A stretch of 64,000 nt of DNA from Kumtagia sp044326205 (GTDB lineage Bacteria > Pseudomonadota > Alphaproteobacteria > Rhizobiales > Rhizobiaceae): the NCBI RefSeq assembly GCF_044326205.1, contig NZ_JBIRCY010000042.1, positions 5,235 through 69,234 of the forward strand. Reading direction: 5' to 3'. Below are positions 61,891-64,000 of the stretch, one piece after another; position 1 is the first letter of the stretch, and each line of letters starts with the position of its first letter. A model generated the notes under the pieces. The model had not been told where the DNA came from. It made no database searches and saw only the letters and a program-made list of their open reading frames with translations. The position numbers and the translations under genes are program-made.

Positions 61891-62991
61891 ATGCGCACAC
61901 CGCTTTTCGACCGCCGCGATTTCCTGAAGGCCGCCGGCGTGTCGTTCGTTACCGTGCTGGCGCCGGCGGCGCTGGGGCGGGCAGCGGAAGCCGATGCGCT
62001 GTACGCCACCGCCTATCAGAGACGAGACGGCGGTTTCGGCGTCGCGGTTCTCACCGAGCGGGGCCGAATGGTGCATGCGCTCCCACTGCCGGATCGCGGC
62101 CACGACATTTCCTTCGATCCTGTGTCGCGCAGGTCCGTCGTCTTCGCCCGCCAGCCCGGCACGTTCGCCGTGGTCTTCGACCACGCCGGCGGGCGCGGGC
62201 CGGTCACCATTCCGAGCGTGGCCGGCCGGCATTTTTTCGGCCACGGCGTGTTCTCGCCTGACGGAAAACTGCTCTACGCAACCGAAAACGATTTCGACAA
62301 TGCCGCCGGCATGGTCGGCGTCTATGACGCCACAGCCTCCTTCCGCCGCATCGGCGAATTTTTGACCCACGGCGTCGGGCCGCACGAGTTGCTGCTCTGT
62401 CCCGACGGCAAGACGTTGGCCATCGCCAATGGCGGCATCGAGACGCATCCGGATTTCGGTGCGGCGAAACTCAATATCCCGACGATGAAACCGTCGCTGG
62501 TGTTCGCCGACCGCACCAGCGGCGACCTCCTGGAAAAGCACGAACTCGCCCCGGCGTTGCACAAGCTCTCCATCCGCCATATGGATTTCGACCGGACCGG
62601 CACGCTGTGGTTCGGTTGCCAGCACGAGGGGCCGGCGACAGAGCGGCCGGCGCTGGTCGGCCGTGCCCGCATGGGCGAGCGGTTCGAGCTGATCGACATT
62701 CCGGAAAAGACGCTGGTCGGCCTGCGCAACTATGTGGGATCGGTGGCGGCCAATCCGGCGGCCGGCACCGTCGCGGTCTCCTCGCCGCAAGGCAACGCGC
62801 TGGTGGTGCTGGACGCGAAGTACGGCAGGGTGGTCTCGGTGCTCGACCTCACCGAAGTCTGCGGCCTTGCACCGGACAGCGACGGGTTCCTGGCGAGCAC
62901 CGGCACGGGCGAGATTATTGCGCCCGATGGCGAAGCGGCCAAAGACCGGGAGCATGTCTGGGACAACCACATGCTGCGGATTTTGCTGTAG
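61891..62991 (+). CDS. DUF1513 (beta-propeller) Tat-exported protein
   Basis: 366 residues with a Tat signal (FDRRDFLKAAGVSFV) and a seven-bladed propeller-like repeat. Blade-like units include FGHGVFSPDGKLLYATENDFD, THGVGPHELLLCPDGKTLAIANGG and RHMDFDRTGTLWFGCQHEG. DUF1513 proteins are regularly found after imelysin and di-heme oxidoreductase genes. Thirteen bases follow the second imelysin. Function unknown. Confidence 0.88.
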   Translation: MRTPLFDRRDFLKAAGVSFVTVLAPAALGRAAEADALYATAYQRRDGGFGVAVLTERGRMVHALPLPDRGHDISFDPVSRRSVVFARQPGTFAVVFDHAGGRGPVTIPSVAGRHFFGHGVFSPDGKLLYATENDFDNAAGMVGVYDATASFRRIGEFLTHGVGPHELLLCPDGKTLAIANGGIETHPDFGAAKLNIPTMKPSLVFADRTSGDLLEKHELAPALHKLSIRHMDFDRTGTLWFGCQHEGPATERPALVGRARMGERFELIDIPEKTLVGLRNYVGSVAANPAAGTVAVSSPQGNALVVLDAKYGRVVSVLDLTEVCGLAPDSDGFLASTGTGEIIAPDGEAAKDREHVWDNHMLRILL

Positions 62992-63024
62992 ACGCTGCCC
63001 GCACATCGTGTAGCTGGTTTCCGA

Positions 63025-64000
63025 ATGACCGGCCCCACCCTGCCCACCCTTCCCGTCACCGAGGCGCTGCCAAATCTGCTGGCGGCGTTGGAGGCCGGTG
63101 GCAACGCGGTGCTGGTGGCGCCGCCCGGCGCCGGCAAGACGACGCTGGTGCCGCTGGCGCTGCTCGACGCAGAATGGCGGGGCGACGGCACGATCCTGCT
63201 CCTGGAACCGCGCCGGCTGGCGGCGCGGGCGGCGGCGCGGCGTATGGCGCAACTGCTTGGCGAGGAGCCGGGCGGCACGGTCGGCTACGCCATGCGTATG
63301 GAGCGAAAGGTGTCGGCGAAGACGCGCATCCTCGTCGTCACCGAAGGCATTCTGGCGCGCATGATCCTCGACGATCCGGAGCTTCCGGGCATCGCCGCGA
63401 TCCTGTTCGACGAGTTCCACGAACGCTCGCTGGACGGCGATTTCGGACTGGCGCTGGCGCTCGACGTGCAGGGCGCGCTGCGGCCAGACCTCAGGCTGCT
63501 GGTGATGTCGGCCACCGTCGACGGCGCGCGCGTGGCGAGGCTGCTTGGCGATTCTGGCCCGGTGATCGAAAGCGCCGGCCGTAGCTTTCCGGTTGACGTA
63601 CGATATTCCGAGCGGGTGCCTGGCACGCCGGTCGAGGATAGCGTGGCGGCCGCAATCCGAGAGGTACTGGCGAAGGAGGACGGCAGCGTGCTGGCCTTCC
63701 TGCCCGGCCAGCGCGAGATTCTTCGCACCGCCGAGCGGCTGGAGGGGCGGACTGCCGAAACGGTCGATGTCGTGCCGCTCTATGGCCAGCTCGACGCCCG
63801 CACCCAGGATGCAGCGATAAGACCTGCCCCGGCCGGGCGGCGGAAAGTCGTGCTGGCGACCTCGATCGCCGAGACCTCGATCACCATCGACGGTGTGCGC
63901 GTGGTCATCGATTCAGGCCTGTCGCGGGTGCCGCGCTATGAGCCGGCGTCAGGACTGACGCGACTGGAGACGGTGCGGGTCAGCCGCGCCTCGGCCGACC
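63025..64000 (+). CDS. hrpB: ATP-dependent helicase HrpB, 3' end outside window
   Basis: The first 325 residues of a DEAH-box helicase (full-length HrpB is ~820). Walker A is PPGAGKTT, motif II is DEFHE, motif III is MSATVD, with the HrpB-typical LEPRRLAARAAARRMA and later FLPGQREI and TSIAETSITIDGV. The frame is open to the window edge. The ATG at 63025 starts 33 bases after DUF1513. Probably RNA processing; exact role in this group unknown. Confidence 0.93.
   Translation, partial: MTGPTLPTLPVTEALPNLLAALEAGGNAVLVAPPGAGKTTLVPLALLDAEWRGDGTILLLEPRRLAARAAARRMAQLLGEEPGGTVGYAMRMERKVSAKTRILVVTEGILARMILDDPELPGIAAILFDEFHERSLDGDFGLALALDVQGALRPDLRLLVMSATVDGARVARLLGDSGPVIESAGRSFPVDVRYSERVPGTPVEDSVAAAIREVLAKEDGSVLAFLPGQREILRTAERLEGRTAETVDVVPLYGQLDARTQDAAIRPAPAGRRKVVLATSIAETSITIDGVRVVIDSGLSRVPRYEPASGLTRLETVRVSRASAD

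Noticed and set aside
60538..63420. 960-codon minus-strand frame
   Set aside because: Crosses the ends of four recognised plus-strand genes (di-heme protein, imelysin, DUF1513, hrpB) and has no family features.
1..64000. tRNA, rRNA, riboswitch and prophage signals
   Set aside because: No tRNA-like cloverleaf with the expected T-loop, no rRNA segment, no recognisable riboswitch core and no phage structural or integrase genes were seen by eye.

Overview
The window is high-GC, gene-dense chromosomal DNA that looks like Mesorhizobium or a close Phyllobacteriaceae/Rhizobiales relative. The evidence is the rhizobial rhaDI / rhaRSTPQUK locus, a complete aglR-aglEFGAK operon, an ALAS-type hemA, an Irr-type iron box, a DUF982 protein and intergenic palindromic repeats typical of rhizobia. 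I see no tRNA or rRNA gene, CRISPR array, intact transposase or prophage. The first gene (an NNMT/PNMT-like methyltransferase) and the last (hrpB) are cut by the window edges.

Bases 1-28700. A minus-strand operon (10208 down to 1033) encodes a sugar-binding protein, two permeases, an ATPase, a sugar isomerase/epimerase-like protein, a Gfo/Idh/MocA dehydrogenase, an aldo/keto reductase and a GH43 beta-xylosidase-like enzyme. It faces a LacI regulator (10603) across an intergenic region with two copies of one palindromic operator. A compact plus-strand operon of unrecognised genes follows (11828-14684): a CBS-like protein, a four-helix membrane protein, an SAF-like membrane-anchored protein, a LecA-like lectin-fold protein and a possibly frameshifted small gene. 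Then come gnd, divergent mntR/mntH and a membrane class III nucleotide cyclase. The alpha-glucoside operon aglEFGAK (27281 down to 20380) with divergent aglR closes this part. It has AAAGCGCTTT-core operators and an aglF-aglG gap whose RNA can pair with the aglG ribosome-binding site.

Bases 28700-43100. After a DUF982 protein and a double-winged-helix GntR/FCD regulator comes a UxaA-type dehydratase, then the L-rhamnose locus. rhaD and rhaI run left and rhaR, rhaS, rhaT, rhaP, rhaQ, rhaU and rhaK run right, so uptake by an ABC importer, mutarotation, phosphorylation or isomerisation, aldol cleavage and lactaldehyde oxidation are all encoded together.

Bases 43100-56200. This part holds hemE, a large RTX protein with a strong terminator, two AraC regulators, an HbpS-like protein, an SDR and a SnoaL-like secreted protein, then hemA, a thioredoxin-fold protein, an MFS exporter and a ferredoxin-reductase-like flavoprotein. 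A copy of the hemA 3' end at 47784-47909 lies in the same orientation as the real hemA, so the two bracket a 3.5 kb accessory module.

Bases 56200-64000. This is an iron block: an Irr-like box, a 46-codon leader ORF, an imelysin, bacterioferritin-associated ferredoxin, bacterioferritin, a di-heme oxidoreductase, a second imelysin and a DUF1513 protein, then hrpB. Three copies of a palindromic element with arms ending in GGGGACAGTTTACTT lie between 51.3 and 59.3 kb. The third appears to supply the start codon and first residues of the di-heme protein.
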